Source: Acinetobacter bouvetii DSM 14964 = CIP 107468 (GTDB taxonomy: Bacteria > Pseudomonadota > Gammaproteobacteria > Pseudomonadales > Moraxellaceae). From it: 64,000 bases of DNA. The notes beneath the pieces were generated by a model. That model saw nothing but the letters and a program-made list of their open reading frames with translations, did not search any database and had not been told where the DNA came from. The DNA is taken from assembly GCF_000368865.1 (NCBI RefSeq), contig NZ_KB849726.1, positions 27,668-91,667 of the forward strand. Reading direction: 5' to 3'. The stretch's first letter is position 1; the number at the start of each line of letters is the position of its first letter. Shown in pieces: positions 8,408 through 17,523 of this stretch. The position numbers were made by a program, and so were the translations under genes.

Positions 8408-10810
8408 ATGGGTACTCCGTCTTCGGGTTCAGGATTTAAAACTTTCACCGCGGCCATAGCCGCGCTGTTTGGTTTGATTCTGCTGATAGGAGGGATATAC
8501 CTTGCAGTGCTGGGCGGGTCTTGGTACTACATCATTGCAGGTTTACTCTTCATTGCGACTGCAGTCTTGCTGCAGAAATTAAAAAGTTCAGCATTGATCG
8601 TCTATGCGGCACTGGTTTTAGGAACCGTTGTCTGGGGCTTATGGGAAGTCGGTTCAGACTTTTTCGCTCTGGCGCCGCGCCTCGATATTTTAGGCGTATT
8701 TGGTTTGTGGCTGCTGATTCCTGCAGTCACCCGCGGTTTTGACCATAGCAAAGGCGCAAAAATAGCGCTGACAGGCGCATTGGCGATTACCATTGCTGTG
8801 ATGATCTATTCTGTATTTAACGATCCTCAGGAAATCCGCGGCGAGTTAAGCACCAAACAGCCTGCCGTATCACAGCCGATTCCGGGTGTTGCGGATGAAG
8901 ACTGGCCGGCGTATGGCCGTACGCAGTCAGGCTTGCGTTATTCTCCGTTAAAGCAAATTAACTCGGATAACGTCAAAAACCTTGAAGTGGCTTGGGAGTA
9001 TCATACGGGAGAATTTAAAACGGAGAATGATTCTGGCGAGACCACCAATCAGGTGACGCCAATTAAAGTGGGCGACAACATGTACATCTGTACAACCCAC
9101 CAAAAATTGACTGCGCTTGATCCCGTTACCGGTAAGGCGAAATGGACCTTTGATCCGAAGCTGAAAGCCGATAATACCTATCAGCATTTAACTTGCCGCG
9201 GCGTTTCATATTACGATGCCAATAATACTGCAGGCTTTGAAGCCAGTTTGGCGGCTAAAAGAACGGCTTCTGCTGAATGCCCTCAAAAAGTCATTCTTCC
9301 GGTCAATGACGGCCGTTTAGTTGCGGTGAATCCACATACCGGCAAGCCATGTTCAGACTTCGGACATAGCGGTGAAGTGGATCTGCAAAAAGATATGCCA
9401 TTTCCTTATCCAGGCGGCTATATCCCGACTTCTCCGCCCGTGGTGACAGGAACCACCATTATTATTGGCGGCTCAACCACCGATAACTATTCTACCGAAG
9501 AGCCATCCGGTGTGATTCGCGGCTATGATGTCAATACCGGCGAACTGCTTTGGGTCTTTGATACTGGTGCAGAAGATCCGAATGCGATTCCCGCGCCGGG
9601 TCAGAAATTTGTGCATAATTCACCTAATGCATGGGCGCCTTTGGCTTATGATGCCAAACTGGATATTGTGTATGTGCCAACAGGTGTCGGCACACCGGAC
9701 ATCTGGGGCGGCAACCGCACTGAATTGGATGAGCGCTATGCCAACTCAATGCTGGCACTGAATGCGACCACAGGGAAGCTGATCTGGAATTTCCAAACCA
9801 CCCATCATGATCTATGGGATATGGATGTGCCGTCACAGCCGACTTTAGCGGACATTAAAGATAAATCAGGCAATATGGTTCCTGCGATCTATGTGTTGAC
9901 TAAAACAGGCAATGCCTTTGTTTTAGACCGCCGTACAGGTAAAGCGGTTGTGCCGATTACCGAGCGTCCAGTACCGCAAACGGTAAAACGCGGTCCGCAG
10001 ACCAAAGGCGAGCGCTATTCTTCAACACAGCCATTCTCTGATTTTGATATGGCGCCGAAAGATAAATTGACAGATAAGCAAATGTGGGGCGCAACCATGT
10101 TTGACCAAATGATCTGCCGTGTGTCATTCAAAAAACTGAACTATGACGGCATTTATACACCGCCTTCAGAAAATGGTACTTTAGTTTTCCCAGGGAATTT
10201 AGGCGTGTTTGAGTGGGGCGGCATGTCTGTAAATCCGGACCGTCAAATCGCAGTGATGAATCCAATTGGTCTGCCATTTGTGTCTAGGCTGATTCCTGAA
10301 GATCCAAACCGGCCTAAAACCGCTAAAGGCGCAGGCACCGAAGCTGGCGTGCAGCCGATGTACGGCGTGCCTTATGGCGTTGAAATCAGCGCGTTCTTGT
10401 CTCCGTTTGGCTTGCCGTGCAAACAGCCTGCTTGGGGCTATGTTGCCGGTGTCGATTTGAATACCCATGAAACAGCTTGGAAACGACGCATCGGCACGAT
10501 CCGTGACAGTATGCCGGGCATTCCATTGCCGCCATTTAAAATGGGTGTGCCAATGCTCGGCGGCTCAATCTCAACTGCGGGCAACGTCATGTTCATTGGC
10601 GCCACTCAGGATAATTATATCCGCGCGATCAATGTGACCAATGGTGATGAATTGTGGAAAGGCCGTTTGCCGGCTGGCGGTCAAGCGACGCCAATGACTT
10701 ATGAAGCCAACGGCAAGCAGTATGTCGTGATCATGGCGGGCGGTCACGGTTCATTCGGCACCAAGATGGGCGACTCAATTGTGGCCTATGCATTGCCGGA
10801 TAAAAAATAA
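8408..10810 (+). CDS. gcd: Membrane-bound PQQ-dependent glucose dehydrogenase
   Basis: 800 residues, the usual Gcd length (about 800). The ATG at 8408 is preceded by AAAGGTGG five bases away; an in-frame GTG at 8399 lies inside that site and is rejected. Several hydrophobic segments (about residues 12-140) form the membrane anchor, followed by a large periplasmic eight-bladed quinoprotein propeller with repeated W-motif segments such as DEDWPAYGRTQSGLRYSPL, DPVTGKAKWTFDPKL, NATTGKLIWNFQTTHHDLWDMD and the C-terminal MTYEANGKQYVVIMAGG. It oxidises glucose to gluconolactone in the periplasm with PQQ and Mg/Ca, passing electrons to ubiquinone. A sugar porin lies just upstream. Confidence 0.96.
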   Translation: MGTPSSGSGFKTFTAAIAALFGLILLIGGIYLAVLGGSWYYIIAGLLFIATAVLLQKLKSSALIVYAALVLGTVVWGLWEVGSDFFALAPRLDILGVFGLWLLIPAVTRGFDHSKGAKIALTGALAITIAVMIYSVFNDPQEIRGELSTKQPAVSQPIPGVADEDWPAYGRTQSGLRYSPLKQINSDNVKNLEVAWEYHTGEFKTENDSGETTNQVTPIKVGDNMYICTTHQKLTALDPVTGKAKWTFDPKLKADNTYQHLTCRGVSYYDANNTAGFEASLAAKRTASAECPQKVILPVNDGRLVAVNPHTGKPCSDFGHSGEVDLQKDMPFPYPGGYIPTSPPVVTGTTIIIGGSTTDNYSTEEPSGVIRGYDVNTGELLWVFDTGAEDPNAIPAPGQKFVHNSPNAWAPLAYDAKLDIVYVPTGVGTPDIWGGNRTELDERYANSMLALNATTGKLIWNFQTTHHDLWDMDVPSQPTLADIKDKSGNMVPAIYVLTKTGNAFVLDRRTGKAVVPITERPVPQTVKRGPQTKGERYSSTQPFSDFDMAPKDKLTDKQMWGATMFDQMICRVSFKKLNYDGIYTPPSENGTLVFPGNLGVFEWGGMSVNPDRQIAVMNPIGLPFVSRLIPEDPNRPKTAKGAGTEAGVQPMYGVPYGVEISAFLSPFGLPCKQPAWGYVAGVDLNTHETAWKRRIGTIRDSMPGIPLPPFKMGVPMLGGSISTAGNVMFIGATQDNYIRAINVTNGDELWKGRLPAGGQATPMTYEANGKQYVVIMAGGHGSFGTKMGDSIVAYALPDKK

Positions 10811-10827
10811 GCATTGAACTCATGTTG

Positions 10828-10855
10828 AAAAAAGCCTGATTCGTCAGGCTTTTTT
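10828..10855 (+). terminator. Terminator after gcd
   Basis: AAAGCCTGA-TTCG-TCAGGCTTT stem-loop followed by a T-run, 17 bases after the gcd stop. Confidence 0.9.
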
Positions 10856-11033
10856 GTTATGAGAAAAAATGCTAAAGAATGAATAAAATAATCAATATTG
10901 ATAAAAATAGAATGAAAAGCGCCGAAAGGCTTTATATCAGTGAAATCCCTATATCCTTATCAATAAAACCGCTATGAAATATGTAAAAAACGCATTTTCT
11001 TGATAGATCAAATCTCGTTATGCTGTGCATCGT

Positions 11034-11039
11034 TATAAT
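11034..11039 (+). promoter_or_regulatory. Probable -10 box of the cysI operon
   Basis: A consensus TATAAT lies 21 bases before the cysI ATG, with no good -35 at 17 bases. A weak -35 would fit an activator-dependent promoter (CysB-type activation is known for cys genes), but I see no defined CysB site. Transcription would begin about 15 bases before the ATG. Confidence 0.4.
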
Positions 11040-11060
11040 AGAAATTACTAGCTGTACGCC

Positions 11061-12704
11061 ATGTATTTATATACTGATTTTGACCAGCAACTGGTTAATG
11101 AACGTGTTGCACAGTTCCGCGATCAAACGGAACGTTATTTAGCAGGAAAATTGACGGAAGATGAATACCGTCCACTGCGCCTTCAAAATGGTTTATACGT
11201 TCAGCGCTATGCGCCGATGCTGCGTATTGCAGTGCCTTACGGTCTAATGAATTCGAAACAGTTGCGCAAAGTTGCATCGCTGGCAAAAGACTATGACCGC
11301 GGTTATGCGCACGTATCTACGCGTCAAAATATTCAGTTTAACTGGCCTGCACTGGAAAATGTGCCGGACATGCTGCAAGAGCTTGCATCGGTTCAAATGC
11401 ATGCCATTCAAACGTCGGGCAACTGTATCCGCAACACTACAACAGACCAATATGCAGGTGTCGTTGCTGGTGAGATTGCAGACCCGCGTCCGACATGTGA
11501 ATTGATCCGTCAATGGTCGACATTCCACCCAGAATTTGCTTTCCTGCCGCGTAAGTTCAAAATTGCAGTGTCTGCATTAGAAGAAATTGACCGTGCAGCA
11601 ACCTCATTCCACGATATTGGAGTCTATATCGTGCGCAATGAAGCTGGCGAAATGGGCTATAAAATTAAAGTCGGCGGCGGCTTAGGCCGTACGCCAGTGA
11701 TCGGCAGCTTTATCCGTGACTTCTTGCCGCGTGAAGATTTAATCGCTTATTTAGAAGCGGTGCTTCGCGTGTATAACTTGCATGGCCGCCGCGACAACAA
11801 ATACAAAGCGCGCATCAAAATTTTAGTGAAAGCGTTAACGCCTGCGGTATTTGCAGAAAAAGTCGAAGCTGAATTTGCCCATACCATCAAAACCTTAAAA
11901 ATTGATGCCGATACCTTAAAGAAAATGGATGAAAACTTCACGCCATTTGATTATCAAGGTTATGCAGATGAAGACTTTGCTGCGCAGTTTGCGGCTGAGC
12001 CGAAATTCAAGCAATGGTTCAACATCAACACCAATGCGCATAAAGTTTCAGGCTACCGCATCGTTACGATTTCATTGAAACGCGCAGGCGTTGCGCCGGG
12101 CGACATGACGGTTGAAGAAATGAACCTGATTGCTGACCTTGCAGACAAATATACCTTTGGTGAATTGCGCACAACGCATGAACAAAACATTTCTTTGGTG
12201 GATGTGCCGCAAAAAGACTTGTTTGAGTTGTGGCAGATTCTTGAAAAGAACAACCTTGCCCGCGCGCATATCGGTTTCATTACCGACATTATCTGCTGCC
12301 CAGGCGGTGACTTCTGTTCATTGGCCAATGCGAAATCTATTCCAATTTCTGAAGCGATTTCACGCCGTTTTGATGATTTGGATACGGTGTACAACCTTGG
12401 CCACATTGACCTGAATATCTCAGGCTGCATGAATGCCTGCGGCCATCACCATGTCGGCAACATCGGTATTTTAGGCGTCGATAAAAAAGGCGCTGAGTTC
12501 TACCAAATCACTTTGGGCGGCAATGCAGACCATGATGCATCGATTGGTGACATCCTTGGGCCATCATTTGCGGCTGAAGTGGTTCCAGACATCATCGAAG
12601 AAATCCTGAATACGTATTTAGATTTGCGTACAGAAGGCGAAGAGTTCATTGAAACTTACCGCCGTGTCGGCATTCAGCCATTTAAGGAGCGCGCATATGC
12701 TTAA
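11061..12704 (+). CDS. cysI: Ferredoxin-type sulfite (nitrite) reductase haemoprotein
   Basis: 547 residues. It has the two nitrite/sulfite-reductase ferredoxin-like half domains and two sirohaem domains (TSGNCIRNTTTDQYAGV in the first half). The four cysteines for the 4Fe-4S/sirohaem site are in CCPGGDFC and NISGCMNACGHHHVGNIG. It should catalyse six-electron reduction of sulfite to sulfide for cysteine synthesis. The type without a separate CysJ partner, followed by DUF934, is common in Acinetobacter and Pseudomonas. No Shine-Dalgarno is evident before the ATG. It overlaps the next gene by eight bases. A role in nitrite reduction cannot be excluded by sequence alone. Confidence 0.92.
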   Translation: MYLYTDFDQQLVNERVAQFRDQTERYLAGKLTEDEYRPLRLQNGLYVQRYAPMLRIAVPYGLMNSKQLRKVASLAKDYDRGYAHVSTRQNIQFNWPALENVPDMLQELASVQMHAIQTSGNCIRNTTTDQYAGVVAGEIADPRPTCELIRQWSTFHPEFAFLPRKFKIAVSALEEIDRAATSFHDIGVYIVRNEAGEMGYKIKVGGGLGRTPVIGSFIRDFLPREDLIAYLEAVLRVYNLHGRRDNKYKARIKILVKALTPAVFAEKVEAEFAHTIKTLKIDADTLKKMDENFTPFDYQGYADEDFAAQFAAEPKFKQWFNINTNAHKVSGYRIVTISLKRAGVAPGDMTVEEMNLIADLADKYTFGELRTTHEQNISLVDVPQKDLFELWQILEKNNLARAHIGFITDIICCPGGDFCSLANAKSIPISEAISRRFDDLDTVYNLGHIDLNISGCMNACGHHHVGNIGILGVDKKGAEFYQITLGGNADHDASIGDILGPSFAAEVVPDIIEEILNTYLDLRTEGEEFIETYRRVGIQPFKERAYA

Positions 12705-13182
12705 TACAGCACTTCAAGTCCTCTCTAAAGACGGCTCTGTTGCAGACAATACTTATCAAGTGATTGGTGAAGATGGCGCGCTGCCGCAAGGCGATGTGGT
12801 TTTGACGGTAGCGCAATTGGATCAGCTGCAGAATATAACGGGTAAAAAAGGCTTATTCATTACTGTGGATGCATCTCCAGAAGTGAATACATTCCCGCTT
12901 GATCAATTAGATACCATCTTTATTGATTTTGCTGGTTTTAATGATGGCCGAGGCTATTCATTTGCTGCACTTTTACGCCGTCAAGGCTATCAAGGTGAGT
13001 TGCGCGCAACTGGCGATGTATTCAAAGATGTATTGAACTATATGAAACGTTCAGGCTTTGATTCTTTTGTTGTAAAAGAAGGCAAAGACATTCAGGAAGC
13101 TGCTGCAGGTTTAGGTGATTTTACCAATCCTTACCAAGCGTCGACTGCTGTGCCGCAAGCGCATTATCAAACAGGGGCTTAA
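12697..13182 (+). CDS. DUF934 protein, sulfite-reductase partner
   Basis: 161 residues from the ATG at 12697, which has AAGGAGCGCGC just upstream inside the end of cysI. It overlaps cysI by eight bases, which implies translational coupling. DUF934 proteins are small (about 150-165 residues) and are nearly always encoded beside cysI; the core DGRGYSFAALLRRQGYQGELRATGDVFKD is typical. The role is thought to be accessory to sulfite reduction but is not established. Confidence 0.9.
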   Translation: MLNTALQVLSKDGSVADNTYQVIGEDGALPQGDVVLTVAQLDQLQNITGKKGLFITVDASPEVNTFPLDQLDTIFIDFAGFNDGRGYSFAALLRRQGYQGELRATGDVFKDVLNYMKRSGFDSFVVKEGKDIQEAAAGLGDFTNPYQASTAVPQAHYQTGA

Positions 13183-13196
13183 TCATTTAAGCAACT

Positions 13197-13227
13197 GAAA
13201 AAGCTGGACTTAGGTCCAGCTTTTTTT
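13197..13227 (+). terminator. Terminator of the cysI operon
   Basis: AAAAGCTGGAC-TTAG-GTCCAGCTTTT followed by more T, starting 15 bases after the DUF934 stop. Confidence 0.9.
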
Positions 13228-13258
13228 ATATGCTAATTCTGTAATAATGGAGATGTAT

Positions 13259-14503
13259 ATGATTCGTAGTATAAAAGAATTAACTTTAGAAAACTTGTGT
13301 TTAGATAATCTCTCAAATGAATTAAGCCATCTTACTGAAATCGAGCTGTTATCCTTAATTTCTGATTATAAAAGTGATAAAACAGTAAAAGAAATTCTCC
13401 AGCTTTATTCAATAAATACTATCCCATCCAAATTCAAAAAGCTTTTACCGTTAATTTATGCTGACTTTTGTAGTCATTGTGGTGGAAAAGTTGTTTTTGA
13501 ACTTCAAAGTAAAACTTATAGTTATGGTTTATTAGAGGAACAAACAGCTCAATGTGTTCAATGTAGTCACAAGCCTAATGGTTATTCTTGCCAATGTGAT
13601 GCTTGTGTAAGAGCTGAAAATGAAAAAAGAATTCTAGCAGAGGCTCAAAAGAAAAGAGTTTTGTTATCTAAAAGAGAGGCTATTACAAAAGAGTATAATC
13701 CCGACAGATATAAAAAAATCGAAGAAAGTGAATTAGGAGCAACAGAAAAAATCTTTCTTAGCGTTATTGTTCGGAATTGTTTATCTGAAGATGGAAAATA
13801 TATTGCGCCAATTAAAAACAGTTTGCTGCCTTTAACTCCAAGTAATGAATTAACAACAAAACTGATTAGGCATTTAACTTCAAGAAGTATTCTTATTCCA
13901 TCAATTGATTCAGAAGTGGATACTTTTGTATTTGATGAGGATCAGATTCCAAACAGTTATTATACTTATGAGGTGAAATATCGCTTAAATATCGATCATG
14001 ATGATAAATATAGTTTTCTTATTGAAAGATTATTGCATCCAGAAATCGAAATTTGTGAATCTATAGAAGAGCTATTAAAAATTTGGCAAGATTTAGCTTT
14101 ATATGAGGTACTAAGCTATTTTACTTATCAGATGAATGATGTTGGATATAGTCCAGTAATAGGGGAGATTACTACGGCAACTTTTAATAAATTACTGGAA
14201 GTTTTTTCCGTTGGGCAAATTTATAATATTATTTTTAGAGCGGTGGCAAATAGTACACGAGCTTACCAATCGGGTGATTATACGAAAAAACATGCCATGA
14301 ATATGGTAGTTGCCTCATGTCGAAATCAAGGTGAGAAAGCTGTTGCGGAAGAATGGGATCTGAAACCTTACAATCGAATAAAACAGTTACCTGAAAGTGA
14401 GTTGTCTCGTTTGATATTTACAGGAATCTTAAAGAAATCTAATCAAGGTTTTTATAGTGCTCCTACTTTAAGTAATTTAGAAAGTATGTTGGAAGTCGAA
14501 TAG
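13259..14503 (+). CDS. Unknown protein with N-terminal cysteine-rich (zinc-ribbon-like) region
   Basis: 414 residues from the ATG at 13259, which has GGAG six bases upstream; in-frame ATGs at 13247 and 13253 overlap that site. I do not recognise the family. Seven cysteines are arranged as CxxC (71/74), CxxC (99/102) and CxCxxC (111/113/116), suggesting one or two metal sites. A lysine/arginine-rich helix (about 118-160) follows, then a mostly helical, acidic C-terminal region without transmembrane segments. The DNA is visibly more AT-rich than its neighbours and begins just after the cysI terminator, as a single-gene insertion would. Codon use is AT-biased. It probably acts in the cytoplasm; no function is claimed. 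Confidence 0.75.
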   Translation: MIRSIKELTLENLCLDNLSNELSHLTEIELLSLISDYKSDKTVKEILQLYSINTIPSKFKKLLPLIYADFCSHCGGKVVFELQSKTYSYGLLEEQTAQCVQCSHKPNGYSCQCDACVRAENEKRILAEAQKKRVLLSKREAITKEYNPDRYKKIEESELGATEKIFLSVIVRNCLSEDGKYIAPIKNSLLPLTPSNELTTKLIRHLTSRSILIPSIDSEVDTFVFDEDQIPNSYYTYEVKYRLNIDHDDKYSFLIERLLHPEIEICESIEELLKIWQDLALYEVLSYFTYQMNDVGYSPVIGEITTATFNKLLEVFSVGQIYNIIFRAVANSTRAYQSGDYTKKHAMNMVVASCRNQGEKAVAEEWDLKPYNRIKQLPESELSRLIFTGILKKSNQGFYSAPTLSNLESMLEVE

Positions 14504-14618
14504 TGTAATTATTAATAGTTCAGCGTTCTATTTTTGAAATGTTGTATTGATCTAAATTGGCTATCGATACATGAATGAACTTTGCATAATAAAACCATCG
14601 ATCATATAGGTGAATATT

Positions 14619-15475
14619 ATGCACATGCCAACAGGTCATTTATCCCTTCTCAAAAACTGGAATGCAACACTTCCACATACTGCACCCATGCCTGTGCTGT
14701 TTTTAGGGCATGGTTCACCCATGAATGCGATTCAAGACAATGAATTTACCCGTGAATGGAATAGAATCGGAGCAAATTTAGAGACAGCTCCAACGGCAAT
14801 CTTATGTATTTCGGCACATTGGCTGACACAAGGCGGTACTGCGGTTACTGCAATGCAAATGCCTCGGACCATTCATGATTTTGGTGGCTTTCCACAAGCG
14901 TTGTTTGATATGCAATATCCAGCCGCGGGCAATCAAGCTTTGGTGGATGAAACGGTAGATGCAATTAAAAGCATTGATATTCATCACGACCATGAGTGGG
15001 GCTTAGATCATGGGACTTGGGCGGTGCTGTGTCATGTTTTTCCAGAAGCGAATATTCCTGTCGTGCAGTTGAGCATCGATTATAGTCAAGGTGCGCAATA
15101 TCATTATGATCTCGCGAAACAGCTTGCAGGCTTGCGCCGAAAAGGTGTGCTGATTGTGGCCAGTGGAAATTTGGTTCATAACTTGGGCCGTGTGTGGCAT
15201 TTGATAAAATAAACCGTGAATATGGTTTTGATTGGGCACTAGACGCTGACCAAAAAATGCAGAACTTTTTGTTAGATCGTAATCATCAAGCACTGATTGA
15301 TTGGGACAAGCAAGGCTCGGCTTTCCAATTGTCGATCCCGACACCTGATCATTACTATCCAATGCTGTATGCACTGGCATTGCAAGAAGAACAGGATGAA
15401 CTCAGTATTTTTAATGCGAAAGCTGTAGGTGGATCACTGACCATGACTTCATTTCGGTTAGATCAAACAGCTTAA
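14619..15475 (+). pseudogene. ygiD: YgiD-like extradiol dioxygenase, broken by a frameshift
   Basis: The first frame (14619-15212) gives the N-terminal 197 residues of a class III extradiol/4,5-DOPA dioxygenase: LFLGHGSPMNAI (metal histidine), SAHWLTQG, DHEWGLDHGTWAVL and GNLVHNLGRV. It then stops after five unrelated residues. The conserved C-terminal part (AFDKINREYGFDWALDAD, then TPDHYYPMLYALA) continues in another frame from about 15197 to 15475. Reading frames rejoin if one GT is removed from the GTGTGTG run at 15190-15196. A real two-base duplication or an assembly error would both explain it. The ATG at 14619 follows AGGTGA. The intact protein would be about 285 residues. Confidence 0.85.
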
Positions 15476-15510
15476 ATCACATTTTCAAGGCATTAAAAAA
15501 GAAAAGACAT

Positions 15511-15547
15511 TAAAAAAAGTGACCTAAAATCAGGTCGCTTTTTTTAT
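15511..15547. terminator. Bidirectional terminator
   Basis: Seven-base arms GTGACCT and AGGTCGC (one G-T pair) lie between a seven-base A-run and a seven-base T-run, between the convergent dioxygenase remnant and the VOC-family gene. Confidence 0.8.
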
Positions 15548-15578
15548 TTTGAAAACAAGATTGATTGTATATGAGCGA

Positions 15579-16025
15579 CTAGTTTTCGAGTTGGCAATTC
15601 ACCATCCATTTAATGCCGAATTGATCGGTAAATGCGCCGTACAGTGCGCCCCAAAAGGTTTTATCTAGCGGAATTTCTATCGAACCGCCTTTTGACAGTG
15701 CATCAAACAGCTGCTTCGCTTTATCCTGTTCACTGCTGTCTAAATTGATCGAAATATAGTGATTGGTGCCCACAGTAAAGGGCTGGTTGGTTTGAGCGCA
15801 GAATTGATCATTGACGTCTGATGCCATCAGCACGGTACATTCATTAATCGGCAGCGAGACATGCATAATCTTCTGCTGATCATCATCAGAGAGGGATACG
15901 CCTTCTTGGGCGGGCATGTCGCCATAATGCATCAGCGCGGAAAACTCTCCTCCAAACACGGATTTATAAAAGTTAAAGGCGGCTTCAGTATCGCCTTTAA
16001 AGTTCAGATAGTGATTCAGCTGCAT
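15579..16025 (-). CDS. VOC-superfamily (PhnB-like glyoxalase fold) protein
   Basis: 148 residues from the ATG at 16025; the in-frame ATG at 16034 would add MFT, and the GGATG element between them favours the shorter start, which also matches the usual MxLNxYLNF beginning. The sequence LNHYLNFKGDTEAAFNFYKSVFGGEF, the central HVSLPINECTVLMASDV and the end GALYGAFTDQFGIKWMVN are typical of PhnB/YjdN-type proteins. These are cytoplasmic, often dimeric, and mostly of unknown substrate. Confidence 0.88.
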   Translation of the reverse strand: MQLNHYLNFKGDTEAAFNFYKSVFGGEFSALMHYGDMPAQEGVSLSDDDQQKIMHVSLPINECTVLMASDVNDQFCAQTNQPFTVGTNHYISINLDSSEQDKAKQLFDALSKGGSIEIPLDKTFWGALYGAFTDQFGIKWMVNCQLEN

Positions 16026-16115
16026 AGTGAACATCCATTTTTGTTATTGTTTCCCTTCAATTCTAGGACGATTTTCTGAACTTTAAATGATGAATCTATT
16101 AAAAAATGTAAGCAT

Positions 16116-16142
16116 AAAAAATCCCTCTTACAGAGGGATTTT
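16116..16142. terminator. Bidirectional terminator-like hairpin
   Basis: ATCCCTC and GAGGGAT arms with a five-base loop, flanked by A5 and T4 runs. It sits between the two minus-strand genes and can end the transcript of the thiolase-side operon. Confidence 0.6.
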
Positions 16143-16147
16143 CAGTC

Positions 16148-16176
16148 CCCCTCCTTTATTTTTATTAAAGGAGGGG
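16148..16176. repeat. Pyrimidine/purine hairpin, possible dispersed intergenic repeat
   Basis: Perfect 11-bp arms CCCCTCCTTTA and TAAAGGAGGGG around a seven-base loop, followed by TTAGGGGAGGATTA. Similar C/T-rich hairpins occur between genes in Acinetobacter genomes as I remember them, but there is only one copy in this window, so membership of a repeat family is inference. Confidence 0.4.
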
Positions 16177-16238
16177 TTAGGGGAGGATTAAAGAATAATC
16201 CCTCTAAATCGCCCTTTACTCAGGAAGGCTAAAAAGCA

Positions 16239-17414
16239 TTAAAGCACTTCAATCGCAACTGCAGTCGCTTCACCGCCGCCGATGCATAGCGCAGCAATGC
16301 CTTTTTTGCCGCCAGTGCGCTTAAGCGCATGAATCAGCGTCAAGATAATGCGTGAACCTGTCGAACCTACTGGGTGGCCCAATGCGCAAGCGCCGCCATT
16401 GATGTTGACTTTTTCGGCATCCAGTTTGAACTCATCCATTGGGCACATGGTAACCATGGCAAAGGCTTCGTTAATTTCCCAAAGATCGACATCTTGTGCA
16501 TTCCAGCCAGTTTGATTTAACACTTTTTGAATCGCGCCAACCGGTGCAATGGTAAATTCAGAAGGGTGCTGCGAGTTAGATGCATAAGCCACGATTTTAG
16601 CCAACGGCGCTAAACCTTTGGCGGCTGCATGCTCAGCAGAGGTTAACACCAAAGCCGAAGCGCCGTCTGAAATTGAGCTGGCGTTGGCTGCCGTAATGGT
16701 GCCGTCTTTGGCAAAAGCAGGGCGCAGAGTCGGAATTTTGTCGATGTTGGCATTGAACGGCTGTTCATCTTTATCGACAACGACATCGCCTTTGCGCGAA
16801 GAAACGGTTACAGGCACGATTTCATCGGCGAAATAGCCTTCTGTAATCGCGGTTTGCGCGCGTTTTAAAGAGCGGATGGCAAAATCATCCATTTGTTCGC
16901 GGGTGTAGCCCTTGGTATTTGCCATATCTTGCGCAAAAGAACCCATTAAACGGCCTGTTTCAGCATCTTCAAGACCATCTAGGAACATATGATCTTTGAT
17001 TTCGCCATGGCCCATGCGGTAGCCTGAGCGCGCTTTAGTCAGTACATAAGGCGCATTGGTCATAGATTCCATGCCGCCGGCAACAGCAATAGAGGCGGAA
17101 CCTGCTTTGATCATATCGGCTGCCTGCATGACGGCTTTCATGCCTGAACCGCACAGCTTATTAATAGTGACTGCGCCTGTAGAATCTGGTAGGCCAGCCA
17201 GACGCATTGCCTGACGCGCTGGGCCCTGTTTTAAGCCGGCAGGAAGGACACAGCCCATAATGACTTCTTCAACATCGTTCGGCTGCAAGCCTGCACGAGA
17301 AACAGCTTCTTTAATTGCCGCAGCGCCTAATTGAGGCGCTGTTAAACCAGAAAGGCTGCCTTGAAAACCGCCCATAGCCGTACGTGCGCCATTTACAATT
17401 ACGATGTCCGTCAT
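16239..17414 (-). CDS. Acetyl-CoA acetyltransferase (thiolase)
   Basis: 391 residues, typical of AtoB/PhaA-type thiolases. The nucleophile is Cys88 in NKLCGSGMKAV. The second half shows NINGGACALGHPVGSTGSR and ALCIGGGEATAVAIE, where the usual GGGxGxA is varied to GGGEATA as in many biosynthetic-type thiolases. It condenses or cleaves acetoacetyl-CoA. It appears monocistronic, with a GGAG-type ribosome site before the ATG. It is not adjacent to other acyl-CoA genes here, so the pathway (ketone body, PHB or isoprenoid-type use) is open. Confidence 0.93.
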   Translation of the reverse strand: MTDIVIVNGARTAMGGFQGSLSGLTAPQLGAAAIKEAVSRAGLQPNDVEEVIMGCVLPAGLKQGPARQAMRLAGLPDSTGAVTINKLCGSGMKAVMQAADMIKAGSASIAVAGGMESMTNAPYVLTKARSGYRMGHGEIKDHMFLDGLEDAETGRLMGSFAQDMANTKGYTREQMDDFAIRSLKRAQTAITEGYFADEIVPVTVSSRKGDVVVDKDEQPFNANIDKIPTLRPAFAKDGTITAANASSISDGASALVLTSAEHAAAKGLAPLAKIVAYASNSQHPSEFTIAPVGAIQKVLNQTGWNAQDVDLWEINEAFAMVTMCPMDEFKLDAEKVNINGGACALGHPVGSTGSRIILTLIHALKRTGGKKGIAALCIGGGEATAVAIEVL

Positions 17415-17523
17415 TGTTATTTCTCCTAAATTTTTTAATTAAAAAATATCCTAACCCGAGCAGTATATTGAAAAATCTCACAGAATAAAGCGCAATTGGT
17501 GTGCAGAATGAAACCCATGAGTT

